A stretch of DNA of 64,000 bases from Atrina japonica (lineage: Eukaryota > Mollusca > Bivalvia > Pterioida > Pinnidae). Under the pieces are notes generated by a model that saw only the letters and a list, made by a program, of their open reading frames with translations, ran no database searches and had not been told where the DNA came from. Below are positions 53,099-64,000 of the stretch, piece by piece (positions within the stretch are counted from its first letter, which is position 1; every line of letters begins with the position of its first letter). Location: the NCBI GenBank assembly GCA_030159075.1, contig BROG01000644.1, positions 62,001 to 126,000 of the forward strand. Direction: 5' to 3'. The translations under genes and the position numbers were made by a program.

Positions 53099-53293
53099 CA
53101 GTGAAACCTCACTGTTAAGACCACCTAATTGACTGATTAGCAAGGTGTTCTCTCAAGTGAAGGTTTTGACTAAATTAGTATTTATTTAGAAATTCTCAAA
53201 AGACTAAATATATGTGGTCTGAAATGCAAGGTTGTGTCTTAAATGTGAGGTGGTTTCCTAAGCAAGGTGGTCTTTAAGTGAGATCCCATTTTA
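53099..53293. mobile_element. Foldback element, family 3
   Basis: cagtgaaacctcactgttaa at the left, and ttaagtgagatcccatttta at the right, with internal caaggtggtctttaag. Confidence 0.55.
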
Positions 53294-53624
53294 TAAATAT
53301 ATTGGGTAAGTTATCTGTATTCCAGAAATTTTGTTTTAGTGTAAATAATTATACACATTTGATTATAACTTTGAAAAAAGCTGATCAATGTTTAAATTTG
53401 TACATGTACATGTATATACAATGTATATGTTCATGTTATTTCACAGCTGTTAGCATGCTTAAAATTCAACATACCAGTTCATGTATAAATTAAAAAGAAA
53501 AACAATATACCAGTGGGCAGTACATATATAGACACGTTTGTAATGGGAGTGGTCATATCTCTGTACATGTATAGTATATGTTTGTTTTGTTGGTGGTTTA
53601 AGCTACACTAAACATACATGCATT

Positions 53625-53735
53625 TTCAGTTATATGGTGGCAACCAGTTTTAAATGCTTACATTTTTCATTGGGAAAAGACCACCTACATTGTACCTTCC
53701 GCTCAGGTGACCTAGAAGTAGCTCTTTACTACCTG
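53625..53735 (-). mobile_element. SINE family B fragment
   Basis: ttcagttatatggtggcaac and gggaaaagaccacctacatt match the 17178-17492 copy; the head is lost. Confidence 0.45.
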
Positions 53736-53761
53736 GTCAGCCCTGTATAATAAGAAAATTT

Positions 53762-53790
53762 GCCTCAGCAAAAAAATTGCTGAGGCAATT
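53762..53790. repeat. Perfect 12-bp hairpin
   Basis: TTGCCTCAGCAA and TTGCTGAGGCAA flank a short A loop. Could form a cruciform or RNA stem; no T-run and no gene follow. Confidence 0.75.
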
Positions 53791-54074
53791 TGCTTGAGCA
53801 AATTCAAACTTCTTCAGTTTTTGTATGTAATAAAATGCATCTGATCATATTTTGTCCACATGTGTGTTCTTAACTTAAAATATAACAAGTACATGTAGGT
53901 ATAATTTCTAACTGTTTATTAAAACTTCAGGTCAGCACTGGGACAGGTAAAGGCTACACAAACTTCTGGGACAAGGAGTTTGACTTTATGCTCAATTAAT
54001 ATATCCTTTGGATTCAAGCAAATTTTGCAATTCTAAATCATTAGAAGTTTTTGCAAAAAATAATAACATCTTAC

Positions 54075-54161
54075 ATGGTAATTCAAGCCCCATCTTGACA
54101 AGATCACAATCATTTGACTTCAGCAACTCCTTGAAGTGATTGACAATAACATTAACACTGA
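54075..54161 (-). CDS. Possible internal exon, helical ARM/HEAT-like, gene unrecognised
   Basis: A good acceptor (ATTTTTTACAG before 54161) and donor (CCAT|GTAAGA) enclose 87 bases with one open frame. They encode 28 residues including NHFKELLKSND and LVKMGLELP, amphipathic-helix-like, starting in phase 2 and ending in phase 1. If the split codon is Cys, the end would read ...LPC, faintly like the armadillo region of CIP2A, but the alignment is weak and from memory. The frame also reads on past the donor to a stop at about 53995. Confidence 0.4.
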
Positions 54162-54525
54162 CTGTAAAAAATATCACAACAGTTTTAAATTTGTATGATA
54201 AACAGGGGTGTGGAAAAACTTTTGAAAGTACTCGTTCATCAGGCAAGTATGCTTATGAAAAGTATTTGTCTGGATATACATAAGACCCGAAAATAAAAAA
54301 GCAGTTGAAGACTGAAGTAATTGAACAATTATATTTCATTACAATACAAATTTTAGACAAGGATAACTAAAAAAAATTGAATTAACCATTTATTTTCATC
54401 CAAAATTTAACAAATTCATGAGACCACAGGGTTTCTACTAGAAGCTGAGAGTTAGGGTCATTGACCACTCAGTGAAAATTTCTGGGGGTCAAAATTCAAA
54501 ATTGAAAAGTCATAATCATTTAATG

Positions 54526-54590
54526 ACTTGTAATTGTGACTCTCAACTCATTAATGATTCATTAATGAGTTGAGAGTGACAATTACAAGT
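54526..54590. repeat. 65-nt near-perfect palindrome
   Basis: Arms 54526-54557 and 54559-54590 are reverse complements with a single mismatch (G54538 against its partner), with a one-base centre. It starts acttgtaattgtgactctca. The outer sequence from 54426 is repeated in inverted orientation at 63800-63900. Confidence 0.9.
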
Positions 54591-54630
54591 TTCACTTCAC
54601 TTTTTGTAAATGTAGATGCAATGCCTATGC

Positions 54631-54914
54631 TTTTTGTTTGTTTGTTTATTGTTGTTTAACGTCCCACTCAAGAATATTTCACTTATATGGAGATGTCACC
54701 AAATGCCGGTGAAGGGCTTCAAATTTTGGCCTATGCTCGGCACTTACGGCCATTGAGCAGTGAGGGTTCTTTAACATGCCGACACTTACTGTGACACGGG
54801 ACCTCCAGTTTTTACTGTCTCATCCGAAAGACAGGAAACCAACCTGTCGGCAGCGGGACTCAAACTCACGACCTCACGATCCAGAGTCGAGCGCGCTACC
54901 GACTGAGCCAGGCC
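54631..54914 (-). mobile_element. tRNA-derived SINE, family A, with 13-bp target duplication
   Basis: Full-length copy of 39830-40121 in opposite orientation: tail tttgtttgtttg, tgtttaacgtcccactc, body, and head ending gactgagccaggcc. GCAATGCCTATGC flanks both sides (54618-54630 and 54915-54927). Confidence 0.92.
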
Positions 54915-56995
54915 GCAATGCCTATGCAACCTTACAGTACATTTAAATGTCAGCCAGTCAGGGGTACAATGTGTTACCATCTGTACTTTGTAAATTATAC
55001 TTTTAAAATGAGTAGATCTATTTTTATATCTAAATTTAATGTTGACTTGATTTTCTTCTTTATTTGTGCATACTCAATGTTGGTCATGGTACATTACTGA
55101 TTTCAGTCGATTGGGGGAGGTAGATTAACTGCCAAGGAGATCGATTTGGTCTTCATTCTAATAAGCCAGATATTTTTCTAAACAGTGTAAAACTGTTGTC
55201 TAAAATACTCTTTCAAATCACTAAATACTACTGGAAAAATGATTACATATAAATTCTCAATAGATCTAGTAAGAAAATAAAATCACTGATGTTTGCGGGT
55301 GCACTACAAGGTAAAGTAACTCAAATTTTACTCTGCCAAAGATCGAAGTATAAAATACAAAAGTGTGTCGGTATTGATGATGTATTTCTTATAACAATCT
55401 AAGGTCACAATAAGATGAATTGGAATTAGTTTGCTGTTACAGTAAACATTTAAACAGAATAAATAGATCTAAACTTGTTCCCCTAGTTTACGACATGCCA
55501 ACAGCTTTCGTGCATCTTACCATGATGACAAACATGAACTGCTGACAGGCTTCGGATCGGCACTACAGTCATTAACAATCAGCAGTGATAATTAGTTAAT
55601 CTTGTAAAAAAATTGTTTATTTAGCGACTGTCAGGTACACAAGATTAATTACACCCTCTTGAAACTGATCACTTGTCAATAAGCATGTGCTATCAAATCA
55701 AGCAATTTCGTTGGTCGATCGCTTAATTTACACATCTTTGTGAGCACTTTAAATTGACTCTTGTTTTGAGCTAAGGAAATCGTGAGTTATACTAGAATAT
55801 TCAACTAAGCCACTTAACTATGAAATTTGTGTCAGCATCTTTTTGCCAACGTAAATATAAATTGCTTTGGCTTTTGCATCAGCAATGCCGATTGCCGATA
55901 TTATTCTACAGGGCTGCTGGTACATGTACCTCTGAACTAGAAAGGCAGTTTCTAAAATGATTCAATGAGTGATAATTTTTCAGAAAATAAAAAAGAAATT
56001 ATGACTCGATAAAAAATGAAAAAAAAATTGTGAAATCTTGATAAAGAGCATCTTTAACTGACAAATAAATGAGAAACAAGATTTAACTGGTAAAATTGGA
56101 TGCTGTGATTTGTCAGGTCACATGTTAATTATTGTTCTATAACGATCAATAAACTCAATTTTGAAATTGATGTTAATTCTGGAAACATCTTCATCAATAA
56201 TCACTTGGGTAAAATGAAAGTAATAAACAACATTGCGCTGATTAGAAATTTTATCAAATGTGATATATATATATGTGTTACACTACTAGAAAAGAGGTTA
56301 AAACTGGAAAGAAAAGTTCAAAAATAATTTCTACACTGAATTCCATAATTTTGAAAATTACAAATGCAATCTAAGCTAAATTATTAAGAATACTATAGTC
56401 ATGTCAAAACATTTACAACAATAGATATACACTAAAGTGTTAAACATCAACTGGAACTCCAACAACAACAAATCTGAAACTGCACTCAAATATGAACACA
56501 ACACGTACAGAAACTATACATGTACAAATGAATATCAGGCCTTTATCTGTCAATTTTGGGAAAATGCCTTTGGTGACACATTGGGAATTCTAACGTGAAT
56601 TTGTGTAAAAATGGTAAAAATTGTTTGCACACATGAAAATCTAGCTGTAATGGAATCTTTTTTCAAATGCATTTTCTCTTACATTAATTTATTTTTCATT
56701 ATGTCCATGGCCTCAACACCAAATTGGGAATTTTTTAAATCAAACTGGAAAAAAATATATGTATTTTGCATTGGAAATGGAGCTGAATTTTTTTCTAACA
56801 GGTTCACATACACGTACATTTGTAACTTTAACAAAAATTATTGAACAATGCTTATTTCTAAACTTGCACAAGGTGTTGATGGTAATTACATCTGACATAC
56901 TTCTGAAAATCCATTAAAAAATATACAATGTATCATGAGACAAGGGGCCTTAAGTGGCTCACCTGGCAAAATTGGTTAACACTGCAGGAAACAAA

Positions 56996-57232
56996 AAATG
57001 TTTATTGTTGTTTAACGTTCACTGAGAATACACTCATATGGAGGTCACCAAATGGGTGAAGGGCTTCAAATTTTGGCCTATGCTCCTGGCCATTGAGCAT
57101 GAGGGTTCTTTAACGTGCCGACACTACTGCAGGACCTCCAGTTTTAAAAACTGTCATCCGAAAAGAAATAACCTGTCGCCGGCGGGATAAACTCATGATC
57201 CAAGTCGAGCAGCTACCGAATGAGCCAGTGTA
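56996..57232 (-). mobile_element. SINE family A, old copy with many small deletions
   Basis: Body (gggcttcaaattttggccta), gggttctttaacgtgccgac and a degraded head (gctaccgaatgagccag) remain, with numerous losses of 1-3 bases. Confidence 0.85.
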
Positions 57233-57299
57233 AAAGATCAAATGGCTAATGAACATGAAAAACAGTAGGCTCATTGGAGGCCTTAATGATCACCTGAGT

Positions 57300-58870
57300 G
57301 AAATGTATTTTACTGACAATATACTGAAAAGCAACCAAAAGCTTGAAAAATACATTAAAATAGAGAATCAAATTACAATAAGGTAGACTTGCCTTGCCAA
57401 TATTTTTATAGATCTTTGAAGATAAAGTGCAACAACAGTAGTAAACATGCGAAATCCATTTAAAAGGGGAACTAACTTTCATAAGGATCACCCTCACAAG
57501 GGTTAACCTGACAATTTAATTCCTGTTACTTTTTTGTAGGTCTTTGCATACTGAAATTTTTTTTGTTTCTTTCTCTCTATTATACTTTTCAAGACAATAG
57601 GACAAAACTGTGAAAAAACATGAGAAATCCACTTAGAGGGGAAATATCTCCCATAAGGGTCAATCTGACAATTTCACCCTATTGACTTTTTTGTAGATGC
57701 TGCATGCTGAACATTTTTGCTTCTTTCACTTTCTCTCTATCTATTATACTTTTCAAGATAATGTTAAAAAGCATCTAAAAACATGAAATATCAGCTTAAA
57801 AGGGGGAACAACTCCCATAAGGGAAAACCTGAGGCAATATATTAGAATAATAAAGGTGAAAACTGATCTCTCCTCTGCCATTTACAAATAAATTGAGGAC
57901 TAATTAACTAAGTTGACCCAAGTATGCAAATTAACTAGGTGAAATAAACAAAATCAAATGGTGGAAGTCATACACATTGACTTCAATGGATTTTGGGCAA
58001 TATTTAAAGGTGTAAATTGCATACATTGGTTCTGTTAAATATGATAAAGGAGAACAAGTGACACCTTGAGCATTCCCAAAGACAACGATTGTGATTCGTA
58101 CAGGAAGTTATATAATATAGCAATGATGAAGAAATGGAATTACAGTTTTAAAATGTCATTAATAGCCTTGGATAATTGTTGTTTATTGATTTTGATACTT
58201 GTTTTTTTTTTATTCATTTTGCTCAATACAATTTTATTTGGCTAAAAAAATTTTCATTTTGCTAATTTTTTGGCTCATATATTTGAAATCTTGGTGTGAA
58301 CCCTGCATAAGGGGCAACCTGACAATTTCGGCCCTTTTGACTTTTTTGTAGATCTTTGCATACTGAACATTTGTGCTTCCTACACTTTTTAACTATTATA
58401 CTTTTCAAGATAATGTCAAAAAACATCCGAAAACATAAAAAAATCCACTTAAAAGGGGAAAAAACTCCCATAAAGAGCAACCTGACAATTTCGACCCTCA
58501 ATTTTTTTTGTAGATCTTTGCATGCTGAACATTTTTGTTGCTTTCACTTTCTCTCTATCTATTATACTTTTCAAGATAATAGGACAAAACTGTCAAAAAT
58601 ATGAAAAATCCACTAAAAAGGGGAAATAACTCCCATAAGGGACACTGTGACAGTTTCGACCATATTGACATTTTTGTAGATCTTTGCATGCTGAACATTT
58701 TTTGCATATTTCACTTTTACTCTACCTATTATACTTTTCAAGATGTCAAAAACCATCCAAAAACATGAAAAATTCACAAAAAAGGGGAAATAACTCACAT
58801 AGTGGTCAACTCGACAATTTCCACCAAAATAAAATATTTGTAGATTTTTGCAAGCTGCTCATTTCAAGGT
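57300..58870. repeat. About 165-bp tandem repeat in two blocks
   Basis: The landmark aggggaaataactcccataa followed by gggcaacctgacaatttc recurs near 57470, 57638, 57803, 58290, 58455, 58619 and 58783. Each unit also has ttttgtagatctttgcatgc and attatacttttcaagataat. The blocks are separated by about 450 bases of unrelated AT-rich sequence. Confidence 0.9.
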
Positions 58871-58879
58871 AATGGTATT

Positions 58880-59632
58880 TTCTCTAGCTTTAATAATGTT
58901 GGAGATACATGTATTAAATCAAAAATATCTGCCGACTCATTCGTTCTATATTTAGCCATGGCAGCCATGTTTGGTCCTAGCCCCTTTTCCTCTACAAACT
59001 TTATGCGACTTTACATGGTTATATTTCCTGTCAAGTTTGGTTCAAATTGGTCCAATGGTTTTAGAAAAGTAATCAAAAATGTCAAAAAAATATATATTTT
59101 CCATATACTTTAGTGCCTGTGACCTTCACCTTCAACCCCATGACCTAAAAATTTTGTCAGTATGATTTCTCATATATCTTTGTATACAAAAAGTCAATCA
59201 GTTTTGAGTTATTAAACAATTTGTAATACAAATATACTCTTGTTACTGAAGTGCCTCCTAGTGGCTCATTTATGGATAGATTTCATTTTCATTCACAAAC
59301 TTTGTAGATGTTGACTTAACAATCATGCATAAAAAAATTGAAACTCATCTGATCATTGGTTCATGAGTAGATTTTTTAAGATGTACCAAGTTTTGGTCCT
59401 TTTAGGCCCCTTTTAAGACCCCTATTGGTCCTATCTCTTTTTCATTCGCAAACTTTATGCGGCTTCATATTGGGATGCTATATGCCAAGTTTGGATAAAA
59501 ATTTGCCAATTGGTTCTTAAGAAGATGTTTAAATGCAAAAGTTAACTGACGGACAATGACGAAGGACAACAGAGCTTTGGCTATTGCAATATCTTACATG
59601 CCCCATCAGGCCAGGTGAGCTACAAAAGCTGC
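58880..59632. repeat. Interspersed repeat, two diverged internal copies
   Basis: ttggtcctagccccttttcc and tatgcgactttacatgg near 58970 return as ggtcctatctctttttcatt and tatgcggcttcatattggg near 59420. The end ccaggtgagctac is typical of the family at 10500. Non-coding. Confidence 0.6.
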
Positions 59633-59639
59633 TGAATGA

Positions 59640-61890
59640 ATGGAAAGACACCAGACATTTATATGTCCGCCATTTGTTTTGGTGAGGGTGGGGGAGGGGC
59701 AATAATGAATATAATGTACATGTCAGGGATCTCCATGACCTGTTTTATGATGGTGCTGCACCATCTTAAATTTTCCTGCGCAATTGTTAAATTGTGTGCT
59801 CCATCATTAAATTTCCAAGTGCCATCGTTAAATCAACAATTGCCATCCTATTATACAATGTACTGTAGTGTAGTCTGAATAAAGTTGTTATCGTTTTTGG
59901 TGTTATTCACTTTCATACAAGCTTATTTTTGGGGGGAAATAATCTACAGATGAATTAACATCATGTACAAACACAGTCCTGTCAATAGAAGCCAACAACT
60001 AACAAAATCTGTCAGCAATTTTCATGAAAATGATGATGTGTAGCCTAAAGTACAGTGCCAAGGACAGTGACGATGTCTAACATAAGCAAATGTATCACCA
60101 AACATGAAATTTTGGTATCAATGTAGTAACAGACAGAAGAAAAACAAACATATTCAATAATTTACCACTGAAAATGATTAACCACAACCGAACTGCAATG
60201 TGCATTCGGCCATTTTTCATTTCCAACAGGTTAAACGAACAGACCAACAACGTTAGCCCTGGGTCTGAAAATGTATCGGCCAAGACACTGGTCAATTTTA
60301 ATTTTCATTGGCCAATTTCAATTTTCAATCCTTTGCCAACTCAAAATATCGACATGTAGGCTATAGTAGCCTACTGCTACTGAAAATTTATAAATTACAT
60401 TTTTGAAAACTAAATCTAGAAAGAAGGAGAATTTACTGACTCTGTAAGTTGGCCTACAGACACATTCAAGTTAGTAACTTGCCAATCCCAATTTCTGGAC
60501 CAGAATCTTTACAGAATTCTACCAAATGTTAATTGCATTCAAATTTTTTTTTTTTTTTTGCTTTTGTTCATTGCATTAGATATTTTCAAGACCAATTTAT
60601 TGTTGATTTTTTTTATTTTCACTGATATAAGCGGCAACCAGGGGTTGTGTTTTGCATGCACATGTATATGTCAATCGGTGTCATACTCATTACCACTTTC
60701 TTTTCGAGTTAAGTAACCTCTGTAATCATTTTTATTTCACATTTTGTCAGTGTAATTGGAATGGTAAACATAATTTTCTGATAAAGAGGTAAGTAATCAA
60801 TCGCGACACAAGTACATAAGCGGCCCGATATCGGTAGTACTTCGCCTGTCATATCAATACGTGGTGAATTCTTCCAAGTTTTAAATCTAATTAAAGGATT
60901 ATTAGGAATCAATTATCATCATGGATGTTGTTTAGGGTAACACAAAAGACAGAATGATTTGCAGGTATGTTTAATTGGACATGAAGAGTAGAGGTTTACT
61001 TATTGGCTATAGACTATTGTATACACACGTCGCAGGCATAAGACTAGGTAGGCATACTGTCAAAACAACGAACAGGTTTGAAACAAACTCCAAGATTAAT
61101 TATACACAGACAGGACAGATCAGAAATGCCTATTTATAGAGAATTATCATTTTAAAAAAAAAAAAAAATGACTCAGCTCCAAATTTTCATTCGCCAATGA
61201 TTTTAGTCAGAAGAGAATTTCATTCGCTAATTTTTTAGAAGATTCGCCAAATGCAAATGTTGCGAATGACAACGTGAACGCTGGACCAACACCAAACCCA
61301 ATCGATGAAAGATGTACCGGTAAAGATTTACTAAAATTTTTCATCTGTACACAATTTTTCTTTAAAAAAAAGTCTATGAATTTTATTTGTATTTTAATTC
61401 CATGATTTAATTTATTTAAAAGTTTTTAAATTGAATTTATTTCATTGAAAGATAAATATGCATAAACTTGACTGATTTATAATTTAATGTCAGTGTGCAT
61501 GATGTAAATGTTTGTGTCATCAACAGTACAAAAATGCGACATACATGAACATGTTTAAATCATATAGTGATTAAATGAAGTGTAATGATTTTATTAATAA
61601 AATCATAATTTTTTTTATACTTTATATTTAATTAATATCATACATTCATTATATCAACTGTAATATTTTCAGTGAAGGAATAGATCAAATTCACTTTTTT
61701 AACAGATGTCAGAGCATAAATAATTAATTGATTTCAAATGCAACCATAAAAGTCACAACTCATATTTTTTCAGCAGGGTGCAGTTGGAGTTTTGGGCGAG
61801 TGTTCAAGTCGAGTCGAAGATTGCTCTATCATTAAATTTTCGTCCATGGAGATCCCTGCATGTAATTCATAGTCTGATGACATCTTTTCC
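59640..61890. other. AT-rich region without a recognised gene
   Basis: Only short frames. Repeated motifs of the type ttcattcgccaatg/attggccaatttc occur near 60290 and 61190, related to 58240; they may be remnants of one repeat family. Confidence 0.4.
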
Positions 61891-61900
61891 AAATCTGAGT

Positions 61901-63005
61901 AGGGCCAATGATTTTCCGTTTTAGATTTGCGTCAATTCTGTTTTCAGTTTTGGTCAATTCCGGTTTTTTTTCTGTTTTCATAAGAAAAGGAACTAAAAAC
62001 ATACTTTAGATGAAAAATATTTAACAATACATACTTTCAATATTCTGCCACACCAATTTAATGCTAGATTTAAATAGGGAATTAAATAAAATATTTGATA
62101 AATAATTTGCAAGTCTGTAGGCCTATACTCATATACATGTAGGTAACAAGTTTTGTTGGAAATTGTACAGGTAATTTCTAATAACTTATTTTTGCTTGAA
62201 TTTATCATCTAACTTAGAACAAGTCTGTGATGTTTTATTTAGTGTTTTTTTTACTTTAGATAAACTTATAAAGTACATCTACATGTACTTCATTTTTAGT
62301 CTTTCAATTTATTGTATCAACAGTAGCATAATCTATACTATGCTGAGAAACTTTGCAAAATTAAAGGTCACCTTCCTCATAAAGATTACATGGAAACTGC
62401 TGATGCATTTATTTTTTAAATGGGAGGAAATCTCCTCTTTTTACATACATGTGTCTTCAGCCATCGTAGCTCGCTGTCAAAAACATCAAGGTGTGAACAT
62501 GTGTTTGTGTTGGTAACAAAAACTGGCTGTCAATCGGGCGGTATGTCATAAAAAGTTAGGATGGCTTGTACATTGTGAAATTTTTACTATCAATTTTAAA
62601 AATTGGTATATATATTCTGAAATTAAAATAAATATTATGAAAACGTAATTCAAGATATCAAATTAAAGCTATTTTTGTTTTAGAAGACACCAGATCGGCA
62701 GATGTCAGTCAGTACTGATGTTACGACTTTGGAAATGATTGCCCTTATCTTTCGATGTGCAAATGTAGGCTAATAGATCTACGGGATAAAATAGTAATTG
62801 ATGTAATATTATGTGATGAAATATTTTAAATAAACAAAGAACTGAAGTTTATAACACACGGAAATAGCAAACTAGTTCATAATTTAATAAATTCTAATCT
62901 CATGTTGGAATTTTTAAAGATTTTTCAAAAACGCAAATTGCGTTTCAGATTGCCAATTCCGCGATTCTGTCCGCGATTCCGTGATCGCAGAAATTCACTG
63001 GCCCT
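61901..63005. mobile_element. hAT-like non-autonomous element, copy 2, with 8-bp target duplication
   Basis: Left end AGGGCCAATGATTTTCC and right end aattcactggccct are inverted. ATCTGAGT occurs exactly on both sides (61893-61900 and 63006-63013). 1105 bases, no transposase-like ORF. Confidence 0.8.
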
Positions 63006-63140
63006 ATCTGAGTAAGCAATGTACTTAATTACACTGCCTGATAGGAAATTGTACATATGCATTAAGAAATATCATTTTCTGAGTAAAATTATGTGTGTCA
63101 TCACTTGATAACAAGCTACAGATAGTGATCAAATGTCCTC

Positions 63141-63649
63141 CCATATACTTTCTTCGTAGCAAGATGCTGTAACATTTTCACAGCAGTTTATCAATCGTTT
63201 TAACCATCTTTTTCTATGTTGTTACATGACATAATTCCATTCATATAAGACGTGAATTCAAGCTACCTATCATTTTTATTTACGTTATCCCGTTTTCCAT
63301 TTTGAACATAACTAAATAAGAATATCAAGACGATCGCTGATTGGTTGATCATAAATGCATATTCATTGTTATCTTAAAGCTAACCAATCACCAAACGTCT
63401 TAGATTTCCTTATATTCAAGATGGTGACAGACAACGTGAATGCAAACAAAGATAGGTAGCTAGAATAAATGTCTCATAGATATGGAATTATGACATGTCA
63501 AGACTTAGTGATGAAGGATTTATAAATCTAAGAGATCAAGTAAGCATATCAACAAATATCAGACATCAGGGATGAGAAATAAATTGTTAAAACGATCGCT
63601 AAACTGCTGTGAAAATGTCACAGCATCTTGCTACGAAGAAAGTATATGG
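63141..63649. mobile_element. Foldback MITE, about 509 bp
   Basis: ccatatactttcttcgtagc at the left and gctacgaagaaagtatatgg at the right begin inverted arms of about 65 bases, with nested inner palindromes (gctgattggttgatc / gctaaccaatcac). Confidence 0.8.
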
Positions 63650-64000
63650 ATGACTTCTGCCCCTGATTTTACCAAAAAAAAATTGCTTCAAATCGGGCAG
63701 AAAGTTTGGCCTAAGTATTACAATGCAACACTGACTGGCTGAGCATTTATAGGTTTGTGTAGGCCTTGCATCTTCATTTACAAAAGTGCATTGAAACTTG
63801 TAACTTTGACTCATTATGACTTAAATTTTGAGTTTTGACCCCCAGAAATTTTCACTGAGGAGTCTATGACCCCTGATTCTCAGCTCCTAGTGGAACACTG
63901 CCCTTTTAAGATAACTGTGTTCCTACTAATTTCACCTGTGGCTGTGCACTAACACTTCCAAATGGCATTAAGAATTGTTTCGTACCCAAGAAATTCTACC

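Noticed and set aside
62196..62516. 106-codon ORF inside the hAT-like element as a transposase
   Set aside because: No DDE or BED-like motifs and a hydrophobic AT-rich composition; the element looks non-autonomous.

Overview
The window looks like AT-rich nuclear DNA from a marine invertebrate, most likely a bivalve mollusc (inference). The grounds are intron-rich genes with GT-AG junctions, tRNA-derived SINEs whose 3' ends read GGGACGTTAA(A)CAACAA with AAAC tails, dense short foldback/MITE elements, and long minisatellites. There is no bacterial gene organisation, operon, CRISPR array or virus-like gene cluster.

Gene layout. (1) POP1, the large protein subunit of RNase P/MRP, is complete on the + strand: seven coding exons, 3901-13667, 862 codons plus stop, all phases compatible. 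(2) An acyl-protein thioesterase (LYPLA1/2 type) lies convergently on the - strand. Seven firm exons run from 34681 down to the stop at 19788 and carry the Ser/Asp/His triad; the first coding exon is uncertain (candidate 37865-37912). (3) Between 41.8 and 54.2 kb the - strand holds several exon-like pieces (54075-54161, about 47.4-47.6 kb, 47165-47254, 42010-42110, 41842-41905). They suggest a third gene I cannot name with confidence. (4) An 86-codon, cysteine-containing ORF with a signal-peptide-like start sits at 2092-2352 on the - strand.

Everything else is repeats. 0.6-1.7 kb: a large foldback with TTGGCTAGCCAA palindromes. 7-12.5 kb: POP1 introns with foldbacks, a tRNA-like gene and duplicated splice sites. 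13.9-19.7 kb: intergenic space with two minisatellites. 21.5-23.6 kb: a 2-kb foldback. 23.9-24.8 kb: a Tc1/mariner-like non-autonomous element. 26.9-28.1 kb: a 39-bp minisatellite. 31.1-32.9 kb: a 41-bp satellite. 35.1-35.8 and 61.9-63.0 kb: two members of one hAT-like family. 39.5-40.3 kb: a minisatellite split by a SINE. 44.4-45.9 kb: a 65-bp satellite. 54.6 kb: a second SINE with target duplication. 57.3-58.9 kb: a 165-bp tandem repeat.

The most unusual observation is in POP1. The 5' splice site of exon 3 and the 3' splice site of exon 7 are each embedded in short tandem arrays of the exon/intron junction itself, and only one copy of each array keeps the frame open. POP1 (tRNA 5' processing) and the thioesterase (removal of palmitate from proteins) have no functional link; their convergence looks like ordinary genome neighbourhood.
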